Assembly (NCBI GenBank): GCA_017516765.1
Contig: JAFXBE010000013.1
Span: forward strand, 1 to 58,315
From: Clostridia bacterium
GTDB lineage: Bacteria; Bacillota; Clostridia; Christensenellales; Aristaeellaceae
DNA length: 58,315 nucleotides
Direction of reading: 5' to 3'
Shown: positions 25,050-34,330 of the stretch, one piece after another
Numbering within the stretch: position 1 is the first letter of the stretch
Layout of the letters: each line of letters starts with the position of its first letter
Made by a program: the position numbers and the translations under genes
Notes under the pieces: generated by a model
Databases searched by the model: none
Seen by the model: the letters and a program-made list of their open reading frames with translations, nothing else
What the model was told of the DNA's origin: nothing

Positions 25050-26012
25050 ATGCTGGACAGCATGGAGGCTTCCCTTTCGCTGCTTGGAGCCAACGAACGC
25101 AATCTGCCCTTGATCGAGAACGAGCTGGGGGTAAAACTGGCGCTGCGGGGCGCGGAGCTGGATGTGGAAGGCACGGAAGAGGCGGTGGAGATGACCGCCG
25201 CCGTGATCGATAAGCTCTGCCAGCTTTATGCCGCCCGTATGCCCGTGGACCGCACGGTGCTGCGCTACGCCCTCAGCCTTGTCAAGCGGGGTCAGCTGGA
25301 CAAGCTGGACGAGATCCCGCAGGAGCCGGTGGCCATCACCCACCGGGGCCGCCCGGTGCGCTGCAAGACCTTTGGTCAGTACGAGTACGTGAAAGCCATC
25401 CGGGAGCACGAGCTGACTTTTGCCGTAGGTCCTGCCGGAACCGGCAAGACCTACCTTGCCATGGCGCTGGCGGTGGTGGCGCTTCGCAACAAGGAGGTGG
25501 AGCGCATCGTGCTCACCCGTCCTGCGGTGGAGGCGGGCGAGAAGCTGGGCTTCCTGCCCGGCGACCTGAGCCAGAAGGTAGACCCCTATCTGCGCCCCCT
25601 GTTCGATGCCCTCTACGAGATGATGGGCGCAGAAAGCTACCAGCGTCTGCAGGAGCGGGGCGCGCTGGAGGTTGCGCCGCTTGCCTATATGCGCGGCCGT
25701 ACCCTCAGCGACAGCTTTATCATTCTGGATGAAGCCCAGAACACCACCCCCGAGCAGATGAAAATGTTCCTGACCCGCTTCGGTGCGGGCAGCCGTGTGG
25801 TGGTTACCGGCGACGCCACCCAGACCGACCTGCCCTTCGGCAAGCAGAGCGGTCTTTTGCAGGCGCTGGAGGTGCTGAGCGATGTGCCCGAGGTAGCCAT
25901 CGTCCGGCTGGATCAGAGCGATGTTGTGCGCCACGATCTGGTGCAGACCGTGGTCAAGGCATATGATGCATACGAAAGGAAACGGAGGGGGTTGAGCGAT
26001 GATGACAAGTAA
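25050..26012 (+). CDS. PhoH-like ATPase
   Basis: A 320-residue PhoH/YlaK-type P-loop ATPase, thought to act in RNA metabolism alongside YbeY. The N-terminal 100 residues are KH-like; Walker A reads GPAGTGKTYLAM and Walker B FIILDEAQNTT, followed by VVVTGDATQTDLP. The ATG at 25050 is preceded by GGGGAAAG. The conserved order phoH-pgpH-ybeY supports the call. Its end overlaps the start of pgpH by 14 bases. Confidence 0.92.
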   Translation: MLDSMEASLSLLGANERNLPLIENELGVKLALRGAELDVEGTEEAVEMTAAVIDKLCQLYAARMPVDRTVLRYALSLVKRGQLDKLDEIPQEPVAITHRGRPVRCKTFGQYEYVKAIREHELTFAVGPAGTGKTYLAMALAVVALRNKEVERIVLTRPAVEAGEKLGFLPGDLSQKVDPYLRPLFDALYEMMGAESYQRLQERGALEVAPLAYMRGRTLSDSFIILDEAQNTTPEQMKMFLTRFGAGSRVVVTGDATQTDLPFGKQSGLLQALEVLSDVPEVAIVRLDQSDVVRHDLVQTVVKAYDAYERKRRGLSDDDK

Positions 26013-28815
26013 ACACCAGAAGACAACTGTGCGCAAGCGGCGGTCTCTGCGGGAGTTTCTTGCTGCACCTTCCGTCCGGACAACGCTTGTGGTGCTGGTC
26101 GGCACGGCGGTTCTTTGCCTGCTGATGGCGATCGCAATTGCGCCCAAACGATACAATCTGCGTGTGGGCGAGATCTCCCATACCACCATCACCGCCACCA
26201 AGGATGTGGTGGACGAGGTAAGCACCGCCCGCCAGCGGGAGGAAGCCGCCTCCAAAGTGGAGCCCAGCTATGTGTTCAGCGAAACCGTTACCGGCGATGT
26301 GCTGGCCAATCTGGAAACGGTGCTCAATCAGGTCAACAGCGTGCAGCAGTACGGCAGCACGCTGCTGGAGCAGCAGTATCCCGGCGATCCCCGGGGACAG
26401 GCAGCCTACCAGTTCAACGAAGCAGAACTGAACTATGCCAAGAGTCAGCTTACCCAGCTTACGCTGGCAGGCTACCAGATGCAGACCCTGCTGCATGCTA
26501 CCGACCAACAGATGCAGGATATGACCGACGACGTGACCGCCGCGGTGGAAAACATCCTCAACACCACCATCCGCGAGGGGTATGTGAGCGACACCATTCA
26601 GTACCTGCAGCAGATCGTTGGCTACAAGACCGATATCGACCTGTTGCAGAACGTGGTCACCCCCATTCTGCGCAAGGTGATGCAGCCCAATATGCTCATC
26701 GACAAGACCGCCACCGAAGCCCTGCGGGAGGAAGCCCGCAAGACGGTGGAGCCGGTTATCTACAAGCAGGGGCAGAACATCGTTCTGGCCCGGGAGAGGG
26801 TTACCTACAACCAGCTGGAGATGCTGCGCAGCCTGGGCCTTCTGGACAGCGACAATGTAGACATCATGATGTATGTGGGTGCGGTGATCATGGTGCTCAC
26901 GGCGGTTGGTGTGCTGCTGCTGGCGCTGATGCAGCTGCGCCCGGAGATCCTGCACCAGCCTGCGCGCATGCTGATCATCATGCTGGCGCTGTGCCTGACG
27001 CTGGGCGTTTGCGTTCTGGCAAAGCTGGTCAATGTTTATCTGATGCCCACGCTGCTGTGCGTGATGATGCTCACCAGTCTGCTGGGGGCGCGGGAAGGGC
27101 TTGCCTCCTGCCTGTGCATGACGCTGCTCGTGGGCACGCTGGCAACCGGCAGCGAGAGCATGTTCGGCACCGAGACGGTGAATATGCTGATTACCACCAT
27201 CATCAGCAGCATGGCGGTACTGATGGTCGTGCGCCACAAACCCAACAGGCAGCAGATTTTGCTGTGCGGCATCATTACGGGCGTGCTCAACGCCGTGCTC
27301 ATCCTGATCATGGGCTTTATGACCAACACTTCTTTGCACGAGGTGGCGGCAGATGCCATCTGGAGCGGCGCATCCGCCGCTGGCGCTGCCATTCTGACCA
27401 TCGCCTTCAACACGCTGGTGGAGGTGCTGTTCAATCTGGCGACTCCCTCCAAGCTGATGGAGCTGAGCAACCCCAACCATCCGCTGCTGCGGCGGTTGCT
27501 GATCGAGGCTTCCGGTACCTACCATCACAGCATCATCGTAGCCAATCTGGCAGAGGCTGCCGCCGAAAGCGTGCATGGCAACCAGCTGCTGGCGCGTGCG
27601 GGCGCCTATTTCCACGATATCGGCAAGCTGAAGCGTCCGCTGTATTTTAAGGAAAACCAGCTGGGGGATAATCCTCATGAGCATACCAACCCCTATGTTT
27701 CCGCTGCGATCGTTACCGCTCATACCCGCGACGGTCTGGTGCTGGCGCAGCAGTACCGTCTGCCGCAGGAGATCCAGAACATTATCACCGAACACCATGG
27801 CGATACGCCGGTGATGTATTTCTATCACAAGGCATCCCAGCAGGCCGGGGAAGCCGGTGTGGATATCGAAGATTTCCGTTATGACGGGCACCGTCCCCAG
27901 ACCAAGGAGGCTGCCATCATCATGCTGGCGGATACGGTGGAGGCGGCTGTGCGCAGCATGTCCAACCCCACCCCGCAAGCGATCGAAGAGTTTATCCACA
28001 AGCTGGTGCGCGGCAAGCTGGATGATGGTCAGCTGGATGAAGCGCCCCTGACCCTGCGCGATATCGAGCGGATCTGTCAGGCGTTCGCTACCGTTCTGAA
28101 GGGCGTTTTCCATGAGCGTATCGAGTATCCGTCCATCAGCCCTGCCGCAGCGGCAAGGGTCAACGCCAGCATGGCAGCCGAAAACCGCAGCGAAAGCCGT
28201 GTGGAAGCAGCCGAACTGCGCCGTGTGGATGCGGAGGAAAATGCCAAGGCGGCTCCTGCCCCGGAGGCGGCAACACAGCCCAAGATGGCGGCGCAGCCCG
28301 CTGCGGCTTCGCCCAAGTGCGCTGCCCAGCCCAAACCGGCTGTCGTTCAGCCCGCCGGGGAGGCTGCTGCATGCCAGCCTAAGCCTGCGCAGCCCGCAGG
28401 GGAGCACCCTGCCCAGCCCAAACCTGCACAGCCGCAGCCCGCAGCAGAACCCGCTGTCCAGCCCAAGCCCATACAGCCGCAGCCCGCAGCAGAATCCGCT
28501 GTCCAGCCCAAGCCCGTACAGCCGCAGCCTATAGCAGAACCCGCTGTCCAGCCCAAGCCCGTACAGCCGCAGCCCGCAGCAGAACCCGCTGCCCAGCCTA
28601 AACCTGCACAGCCGCAGCCCGCAGCAGAACCCGCTGCCCAGCCTAAGCCCGTACAGCCGCAACCCGCGGCAGAACCCGCTGTCCAGCCCAAGCCCGTACA
28701 GCAGCAGCCCGCAGCAGAACCCGCTGTCCAGCCCAAACCTGCACAGCCGCTGCTTGTGCACAATCCGGCAGACGAAATGTCCGAAGCGACCCAAGGAGTC
28801 AAGCATGAAGATTGA
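25999..28815 (+). CDS. pgpH: 7TM-HD cyclic-di-AMP phosphodiesterase PgpH with repeat tail
   Basis: A 938-residue protein. In order: a membrane helix near 29-48, an extracellular 7TMR-HDED domain (50-285), about seven membrane helices (290-475) and a cytoplasmic HD domain with YHHS (508-511) and FHDIGK (H539-D540). This matches PgpH/YqfF, which hydrolyses c-di-AMP. Family members usually stop about 700 residues in. Here residues from about 740 onward are a low-complexity Pro/Gln/Ala/Lys tail with seven 15-residue repeats. GGAGGGGG precedes the ATG, and the start lies inside the end of phoH. Confidence 0.93.
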   Translation: MMTSKHQKTTVRKRRSLREFLAAPSVRTTLVVLVGTAVLCLLMAIAIAPKRYNLRVGEISHTTITATKDVVDEVSTARQREEAASKVEPSYVFSETVTGDVLANLETVLNQVNSVQQYGSTLLEQQYPGDPRGQAAYQFNEAELNYAKSQLTQLTLAGYQMQTLLHATDQQMQDMTDDVTAAVENILNTTIREGYVSDTIQYLQQIVGYKTDIDLLQNVVTPILRKVMQPNMLIDKTATEALREEARKTVEPVIYKQGQNIVLARERVTYNQLEMLRSLGLLDSDNVDIMMYVGAVIMVLTAVGVLLLALMQLRPEILHQPARMLIIMLALCLTLGVCVLAKLVNVYLMPTLLCVMMLTSLLGAREGLASCLCMTLLVGTLATGSESMFGTETVNMLITTIISSMAVLMVVRHKPNRQQILLCGIITGVLNAVLILIMGFMTNTSLHEVAADAIWSGASAAGAAILTIAFNTLVEVLFNLATPSKLMELSNPNHPLLRRLLIEASGTYHHSIIVANLAEAAAESVHGNQLLARAGAYFHDIGKLKRPLYFKENQLGDNPHEHTNPYVSAAIVTAHTRDGLVLAQQYRLPQEIQNIITEHHGDTPVMYFYHKASQQAGEAGVDIEDFRYDGHRPQTKEAAIIMLADTVEAAVRSMSNPTPQAIEEFIHKLVRGKLDDGQLDEAPLTLRDIERICQAFATVLKGVFHERIEYPSISPAAAARVNASMAAENRSESRVEAAELRRVDAEENAKAAPAPEAATQPKMAAQPAAASPKCAAQPKPAVVQPAGEAAACQPKPAQPAGEHPAQPKPAQPQPAAEPAVQPKPIQPQPAAESAVQPKPVQPQPIAEPAVQPKPVQPQPAAEPAAQPKPAQPQPAAEPAAQPKPVQPQPAAEPAVQPKPVQQQPAAEPAVQPKPAQPLLVHNPADEMSEATQGVKHED
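28414..28728 (+). repeat. 45-bp tandem repeat in pgpH, seven units
   Basis: Seven in-frame 45-base units encode variants of QPKPVQPQPAAEPAV. Differences between units are mostly third-position or single-residue (A/I/V at position 5, P/S at 13, V/A at 15). A degenerate 13-residue unit precedes them and a partial one follows. The copy number is likely to vary by slippage or recombination. Confidence 0.9.
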
Positions 28816-29695
28816 GTGGGAAAGCAGAAACATGGTCACCGTGGATGCCCCGCTGGAGCTGGTGGCCATGTGCTGTCAGGCGGCTGAGGGGGTCACGCTG
28901 CCCTGTGCCGTCCATGTACTTCTGACCGATGATGAGGAGATCCACCGGATCAACCGGGAAATGCGGGACGTGGACCGCGCCACCGATGTACTCAGCTTCC
29001 CCTCGGTCAATTACCGGCCCGGAACCACCGCCCGCAGCAGCGAAAAGCGTCTGCGCCGGGAATGGGATCCGGAACTTGGTGCATGTATGCTGGGTGATAT
29101 TATTATTTCTTACCCCCACGCCGTTATGCAGGCGGAGGAGTACGGTCACAGCGTGCGTCGGGAATTGTGTTACCTGCTGGCCCATGCCCTGTTTCATCTG
29201 ATGGGCTACGACCACATGGAGGAAGACGAAAAGAAGGAGATGCGGAAGATGGAGGAAAAGGCTCTGGGAATGGCGGGCGTCACCCGCGACGACGGTGCGC
29301 TTGCACCCTCTGACGGAGAATTGTGCGCTCTGGCACGTCTGGCGATGCAGAAGAGCTATTCGCCCTACAGCAAGTATGCCGTGGGCGCTGCGCTGCTGAC
29401 CGCAGACGGACGGGTCTACACCGGATGCAACATCGAAAACGCCAGCTTTGGTCTTACCAACTGCGCCGAGCGCACGGCGGTCTTCAAGGCTGTCAGCGAA
29501 GGTGTGCAGGAATTTGCTGCCATAGCCATCGCCTCCAACGGCGCACCGCCCTATCCCTGCGGCGCCTGCCGTCAGGTGCTCAACGAGTTTGCTCCGGGCA
29601 TCCGCATCCTTGTTACCTGGGGCGAAAATCAGATGGAGGAGACCACTCTGCCCCAGCTGCTGCCCCATAGCTTCGGTCCCAAGGATCTGCCGTAA
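28805..29695 (+). CDS. ybeY: YbeY-cytidine deaminase fusion protein
   Basis: A 296-residue bifunctional protein. Residues 1-155 are YbeY, a zinc endoribonuclease of rRNA maturation and ribosome quality control, with the H127-x3-H131-x5-H137 motif in HALFHLMGYDH. Residues 170-296 are a homotetrameric-type cytidine deaminase with CNIENASFGL, the catalytic NCAERTA (C220, E222) and PCGAC (C252, C255). There is no stop or frameshift between them; the linker is about 15 residues. In many Firmicutes dgkA lies between the two genes. AAGGAG precedes the ATG at 28805 by six bases. Confidence 0.93.
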   Translation: MKIEWESRNMVTVDAPLELVAMCCQAAEGVTLPCAVHVLLTDDEEIHRINREMRDVDRATDVLSFPSVNYRPGTTARSSEKRLRREWDPELGACMLGDIIISYPHAVMQAEEYGHSVRRELCYLLAHALFHLMGYDHMEEDEKKEMRKMEEKALGMAGVTRDDGALAPSDGELCALARLAMQKSYSPYSKYAVGAALLTADGRVYTGCNIENASFGLTNCAERTAVFKAVSEGVQEFAAIAIASNGAPPYPCGACRQVLNEFAPGIRILVTWGENQMEETTLPQLLPHSFGPKDLP

Positions 29696-29716
29696 TACCA
29701 AGGAGGAAGAGAGAAT

Positions 29717-30607
29717 ATGTCCGTTTTTCATTCCGGCTTTGTTGCCATTGTGGGCAGACCCAATGTGGGCAAAAGCACTTTGATGAATGCCATGGTGGGG
29801 GAAAAGGTCGCCATCGTATCCAACCGCCCCCAGACCACCCGCAACCGCATTATGGGCGTGTATACCGAGAAGGAGAGCCAGATCGTGTTTCTGGATACTC
29901 CCGGTCTGCACACCCCCCGCACCCGTCTGGGCGAATACATGATGCAGACAGCCAAGGAGGCCCTGCAGGGCATCGACGCCCTGGTGGTGATGGTGGATGC
30001 CACCGCTGTCGGCAAGCACGATGAGACCATCGTTGCGGATATGAGCCAGTACAAAGTGAAAAAAGCGCTGGTGCTCAACAAGATCGACCTGCTCAAAAAA
30101 GAAGCCCTTCTTGCCCTGATGGAAAAATTCTCTCAGGCAGGCTATGACGATATCGTGCCCATCAGCGCCGCCAAGGGCGATGGGGTGGAGCAGCTGCGCA
30201 GTCTGCTGATCGGCTATATGCCCGAAGGCCCCCAGTATTTTCCGGAGGATACCATTACCGACCAGCCCGAACGGCTCATCTGCGGCGAGCTGATCCGGGA
30301 AAAGGCGCTTCTGCACCTGCGGGACGAGGTGCCCCACGGCATCGGCGTGGAGATGATGGCCATTACCAAGCAAAGCGACAGCCTGACCGAGATCCACGCC
30401 ACCATTTACTGCGAACGGGCAGCCCACAAGGGCATCATCATCGGCAAACAGGGCGCCATGCTGCGCCGCATCGGGCAGGAGGCCCGCGCCGATATCGAGA
30501 CCCTGCTGGGCACCCATGTGCACCTGCAGCTGTGGGTAAAGGTGCGTGAAAACTGGCGCAACCGTATGGACGATCTGCGTACCCTCGGCTACGAAAGCAA
30601 CGAGTGA
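29717..30607 (+). CDS. era: GTPase Era
   Basis: An essential GTPase that binds the 3' end of 16S rRNA during small-subunit assembly. The G1 motif is GRPNVGKST (13-21), G3 DTPGLH, G4 NKID, and the C-terminal KH domain is marked by GIIIGKQGAMLRRIG. 296 residues is normal. AAGGAGG lies about ten bases upstream. It follows the YbeY-Cdd gene in the usual order, and recO is absent downstream; a terminator ends the operon. Confidence 0.96.
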   Translation: MSVFHSGFVAIVGRPNVGKSTLMNAMVGEKVAIVSNRPQTTRNRIMGVYTEKESQIVFLDTPGLHTPRTRLGEYMMQTAKEALQGIDALVVMVDATAVGKHDETIVADMSQYKVKKALVLNKIDLLKKEALLALMEKFSQAGYDDIVPISAAKGDGVEQLRSLLIGYMPEGPQYFPEDTITDQPERLICGELIREKALLHLRDEVPHGIGVEMMAITKQSDSLTEIHATIYCERAAHKGIIIGKQGAMLRRIGQEARADIETLLGTHVHLQLWVKVRENWRNRMDDLRTLGYESNE

Positions 30608-30634
30608 TCCCTTTTCTCCAGGCATAGATATGGC

Positions 30635-30688
30635 CATGCTCCCCGGCGCGCGGAAAAGACCCTGCGCAGCGGGGAGCATGCTGTTTTT
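30635..30688 (+). terminator. Terminator after era
   Basis: Stem CATGCTCCCC (30635-30644) / GGGGAGCATG (30671-30680), with an inner GC-rich helix, is followed by CTGTTTTT. Confidence 0.75.
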
Positions 30689-30760
30689 GGGAAAGGGGGG
30701 CGGCAGCCTCCCGCAAGCTGAAAATTTACAGGCAAAACAGGCGTAAAATCCTTGCAACAC

Positions 30761-30789
30761 TTTCCCTTTCAGGTAATCTATGCTATAAT
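30761..30789 (+). promoter_or_regulatory. Probable sigma-A promoter for maf-mreBCD
   Basis: TTTCCC (30761-30766), 17 bases and TATAAT (30784-30789), about 35 bases before the maf start. The -10 is perfect and the -35 weak. Confidence 0.6.
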
Positions 30790-30825
30790 AAACTGATTTG
30801 ATGTGTCCAATTTGGAGGGGGATGG

Positions 30826-31404
30826 ATGATGGAGACGCTCACGCCCATGGTATTGGCTTCCGCTTCGCCCAGAAGGCAGGAATTACTGGGGTTTTACGGC
30901 ATTCCCTTCGAAGTTGTCCCCTCCGGTGCGGATGAGGCCGCCGAGGGTCCCGGTCATGAGCAGGTCCGGGAGCTGGCAAAGCGCAAATGTCTGGATGTAG
31001 CAGCACGTTGCCCCGGCAGACTGGTGCTGGCTGCCGATACGCTGGTCTGTGTGGAGGATCAGGTGTTGGGGAAGCCTCAGAACGAAGAGGATGCGCTGCG
31101 TATGCTTCGCCTTCTCTCGGGGCGCAGCCATCAGGTGCACACGGGGATCTGCATCGCCTGCCCCGATGGGCGCGTTATCGACCGGGTGGCAACCACCAAA
31201 GTAACCTTTTTGCCGGTAGGGGACGATCTGCTGCGCCGCTACATCGCCACCGGCGAACCCATGGATAAGGCGGGCGCCTATGCGATCCAGGGGCGTGCAG
31301 GTGCATTCATCAGCAGCATCGAGGGCAGCCCCACCAATGTGATCGGTCTGCCGCTGGAGCTGCTTACGGAGCTTTTTTCCCAGCTGGGGCTCCCCTTGTT
31401 CTGA
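30826..31404 (+). CDS. maf: Maf family nucleotide pyrophosphatase
   Basis: A 192-residue Maf protein. The family hydrolyses dTTP/UTP or modified nucleotides to monophosphates and affects septum formation when overproduced. LASASPRRQELL at the N-terminus, AADTLV in the middle and the catalytic-base region KAGAYAIQGRAG are typical. Two in-frame ATGs (30826, 30829) sit five and eight bases after GGAGGGG. It lies directly before mreB, as in Bacillus. Confidence 0.93.
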   Translation: MMETLTPMVLASASPRRQELLGFYGIPFEVVPSGADEAAEGPGHEQVRELAKRKCLDVAARCPGRLVLAADTLVCVEDQVLGKPQNEEDALRMLRLLSGRSHQVHTGICIACPDGRVIDRVATTKVTFLPVGDDLLRRYIATGEPMDKAGAYAIQGRAGAFISSIEGSPTNVIGLPLELLTELFSQLGLPLF

Positions 31405-31436
31405 TGGATCGAGTATGAAGAAACGGATGTGAATAT

Positions 31437-32465
31437 ATGGGCATTATTGCACACGATCTGGGTATTGATCTGGGCACCAGCAACACGCAGGTCTACGAGA
31501 AGAAAAAAGGGATTGTAGTCAGCGAACCCACCATCATGGTGCTGGATGCCGACAACACCCGCCGGGTCAAGGCGGTGGGCGGCGATGCCAAGATCATGCT
31601 GGGGCGCACCACCGAAGGCGTTATGCCGGTACGCCCCATGAACGAGGGCGTCATTACCGAGTTTGATATGACCAAGCTGCTGCTGGAGTTTTTTATCCAC
31701 CGCGCCATTGGTTCCAGCTATCTGATCCGCCCCCGCATTTTTGTCAGCTATCCATGCTCCATTTCCGCGATCGAACGCCGCGCCCTCTGGGAGGTGACCA
31801 TGGCGGCAGGCGCACGGCAGGTGCTGCTGGCAGAAAAGCCCTTCGTGGCTGCGCTGGGCTGTGGTCTGCCCGTGTACGATCCCACCGGCTGCATGGTGGT
31901 GGATATCGGCGGCGGTACCACCGACGTGGCTGTCATCTCGCTGGGCGGTATCGTGATCAGCAGCTCCATCCGTGTGGGCGGCGTCAAAATGGATGAAGCC
32001 ATCATCAACTTTATCAAACGCGAATTCAACATTCAGATCGGCGACCGCACCGCCGAAGAAGTGAAGCTGGATCTTGGCGCTGCCCTGCCCCTGAAGGATG
32101 TGCGCCGCGCCCGCATCCGCGGCCGGGATGTGGTCACCACCCTTCCCCAGACCAGCGAGATCACCTCTGAACAGATCTATCACGCCCTCCACGAGCCCTG
32201 TCTGGCCATTCTGGACGTGATCAAGCGCGTGCTGGAGCGCACTCCGCCCGAACTGGCTGCCGACGTGATGCATAACGGCATCTACCTGACCGGCGGCGGT
32301 TCCCTGCTCTACGGTCTGGATCAGATGATCGCCACCGAGCTGGGCATTCCCGTACTGCTGGCTAAGGAACCCATGCAGTGTGCAGCCGACGGTCTGGGTA
32401 ATGTGATCGAGAATTACGATCTGCTGGAGAGTCTGGGCCGCACCAGCTTCCTCAAAACCATTTAA
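31437..32465 (+). CDS. mreB: Rod shape-determining protein MreB
   Basis: An actin-like ATPase that organises lateral wall synthesis. The phosphate-1 loop is GIDLGTSNTQVY, phosphate-2 VDIGGGTTDVAV, and the adenosine motif YLTGGGSLLYG; 342 residues. The ribosome site is imperfect (GGATGTGA, four bases from the ATG). It is followed by mreC and mreD, with elongasome genes mrdA and rodA further on. Confidence 0.95.
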   Translation: MGIIAHDLGIDLGTSNTQVYEKKKGIVVSEPTIMVLDADNTRRVKAVGGDAKIMLGRTTEGVMPVRPMNEGVITEFDMTKLLLEFFIHRAIGSSYLIRPRIFVSYPCSISAIERRALWEVTMAAGARQVLLAEKPFVAALGCGLPVYDPTGCMVVDIGGGTTDVAVISLGGIVISSSIRVGGVKMDEAIINFIKREFNIQIGDRTAEEVKLDLGAALPLKDVRRARIRGRDVVTTLPQTSEITSEQIYHALHEPCLAILDVIKRVLERTPPELAADVMHNGIYLTGGGSLLYGLDQMIATELGIPVLLAKEPMQCAADGLGNVIENYDLLESLGRTSFLKTI

Positions 32466-32479
32466 CCGGAGGACACAGC

Positions 32480-33721
32480 ATGAAGCTGAAGGTACCGAAA
32501 ACAGAACGCCGAAAGGGCAGCAGCAAAGGTGCACGCATAGTCAGGATCACTTTTGTCACAGTGATCGTTGTGCTGGTGATCGGGCTTGTGGGTCTGCACC
32601 TGTTCGGCACGATTTTTGGCAACAAGACCCTCTTGATGGGCGACGAGGTGGTAACCAACGTGGTCACTCCTGTTCAGAACGGCTTTTCTGCTGTTGTGGA
32701 CTGGGTGGTGGACAGGCTGTACCAGCTTAAGCTGTATTCCAGACTGGAGCTGGAATACAACAATCTGCGCCAGGAAAACGAGCAGCTGGTCTACCGTGCC
32801 ATGCTGGCCGACGAATTGCAGTACAAGCTTTCTGTTTACGAAAATCTCTATGAGGAGGTTTCTGCCAACGAAAGCATGAACCCGCTGGTGGCAACCGTTA
32901 TCGGGCGCGAAGCGGGCAACTATTTTTCGGTCTTTACCATCAACAAAGGCAGCAACGACGGCGTAAAGGAATTTATGGCCGTTACCATGGACGGCGCTCT
33001 GGTGGGCTACACCTACGATGTTACCGCCTCCAAGAGCCTTGTGCGTACGATCATCGACAGCGAAGCCAGCATTGCCGGTCTCATCTCCTCCACCCGCGAT
33101 CAGGGTACGGTACGCGGTACGCTGGGCATCGATGGCAAAGCCATGTGCCGTATGTATTACCTGCCCGAGGATCATCTGCCCCGTCCGGGCGATGTGGTCG
33201 TTACCTCCGGTGTTGGTATGTCTTTCCCCAAGGGCATTCCCATTGGCACCGTCAAGGAAAGCACCCGCGGCATGGAATCCAACAAGCAGTACATCGTTGT
33301 GGAGCCTCAGGCAGACTTTGAGCACGTGGAGTATGTGATCGTGCTCCGCTACCAGCCTACTGCAGGCGATGTTGAGCTTCAGGGCATCGATAACACAGAT
33401 CTGTCGCTGGTGCCGCTTACCTCGCCCGCACCGGTGCCCACCATCCAGATCGGTAGCGACTTCTACCAGCTCGCACCTACGCCCGTGCCCACCGAGACGC
33501 CCGCGCCCAGCGAGTCCCCTGCCCCCGGCGAGACGCCGCCCCCTGCCGATGCCGTTACCCCCGATCCCGCTGAAACGCCCGCCCCCACCGATAACGGCGG
33601 CGGTGTGGAGTATCAGGTACCCGGCGGCATCGACGAAAACAGCTACGGCTTCACCCTGGCGCCCACCGCCACGCCCACGCCCACGCCGCCCCCGCTGGAT
33701 CTGACCGTGGAGGAGGAGTAA
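32480..33721 (+). CDS. mreC: Rod shape-determining protein MreC with Pro-rich tail
   Basis: A 413-residue protein with a short basic cytoplasmic start, a membrane helix at 23-46, a coiled coil near 88-120 (YNNLRQENEQLVYRAML) and the beta-domain of MreC to about residue 290. From about 305 onwards it adds roughly 100 residues rich in Pro, Thr and Ala (TPVPTETPAPSE and TPTPTPPP-type runs), which would lie outside the membrane and could span the wall. GGAGG precedes the ATG by seven bases. Confidence 0.92.
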   Translation: MKLKVPKTERRKGSSKGARIVRITFVTVIVVLVIGLVGLHLFGTIFGNKTLLMGDEVVTNVVTPVQNGFSAVVDWVVDRLYQLKLYSRLELEYNNLRQENEQLVYRAMLADELQYKLSVYENLYEEVSANESMNPLVATVIGREAGNYFSVFTINKGSNDGVKEFMAVTMDGALVGYTYDVTASKSLVRTIIDSEASIAGLISSTRDQGTVRGTLGIDGKAMCRMYYLPEDHLPRPGDVVVTSGVGMSFPKGIPIGTVKESTRGMESNKQYIVVEPQADFEHVEYVIVLRYQPTAGDVELQGIDNTDLSLVPLTSPAPVPTIQIGSDFYQLAPTPVPTETPAPSESPAPGETPPPADAVTPDPAETPAPTDNGGGVEYQVPGGIDENSYGFTLAPTATPTPTPPPLDLTVEEE

Positions 33722-33723
33722 GC

Positions 33724-34287
33724 GTGATTATCAAGACCATCAAAATGGCGGTGCTGACGCTGCTCGCCTATCTGCTGCAGGCGACCACGGCGCAATATAT
33801 CTCCGTGTGGGATGTTGCGCCCAATATCGCCCTCGCACTGATCGCCGTGGTCACGGTCGGTCTGGGCGTCAAGTATTCGCTGTTTATGTCTCTGACGGTG
33901 GGTTATCTGATGGAGATCATGCTTGCCGGCATGCAGTTCTTCAATCTTGTGCTTTATCCGGTTGCCGCCATGCTGGGTGCGCTGGTTTTTGCCGACAAGT
34001 CGGAGCGCAGTCTGGAAGAACGGCGTGCACGGGGCAAGGATACCAAGCAGATGAATCCCCATCTGCGCACTCCGCTGTGCGCTATGGTATCCATTCTGGT
34101 TTTTGAGACCATCCATGTTATCTACATCAACCTTTCGGGTGTGGATCTGGATGCAGGGCATATCCTGCGCGCCTTGATCGATGTGGTCTACACCATGCTG
34201 CTGGCTTTTGTTTTCCAGTTTCCGGTGCGCGCATGGCTCGGCATTTATCGCCAGAACCGGCTGAACCGGGAAAAGGACAGCCGATAA
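33724..34287 (+). CDS. mreD: Rod shape-determining protein MreD
   Basis: A 187-residue integral membrane protein with five to six helices and little sequence conservation, identified by position between mreC and the PBP2 gene and by the typical MreD opening helix. The start is a GTG at 33724; the ribosome site GGAGGAG is formed by the last codons of mreC, so translation is coupled. Confidence 0.85.
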   Translation: MIIKTIKMAVLTLLAYLLQATTAQYISVWDVAPNIALALIAVVTVGLGVKYSLFMSLTVGYLMEIMLAGMQFFNLVLYPVAAMLGALVFADKSERSLEERRARGKDTKQMNPHLRTPLCAMVSILVFETIHVIYINLSGVDLDAGHILRALIDVVYTMLLAFVFQFPVRAWLGIYRQNRLNREKDSR

Positions 34288-34330
34288 ACCGCCGCAGCAA
34301 ATTCTCCCTTTCGGGAAGAAAGGAGAACCT

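Noticed and set aside
28414..28728. CRISPR-like regular repeat
   Set aside because: The 45-bp units are contiguous, in frame and without spacers; they encode the PgpH tail.
25954..28869. Antisense open frame of 971 codons opposite pgpH, with Leu/Gly/Cys repeats
   Set aside because: The repeats are the complement of the pgpH tail; the HD and membrane domains lie on the + strand.
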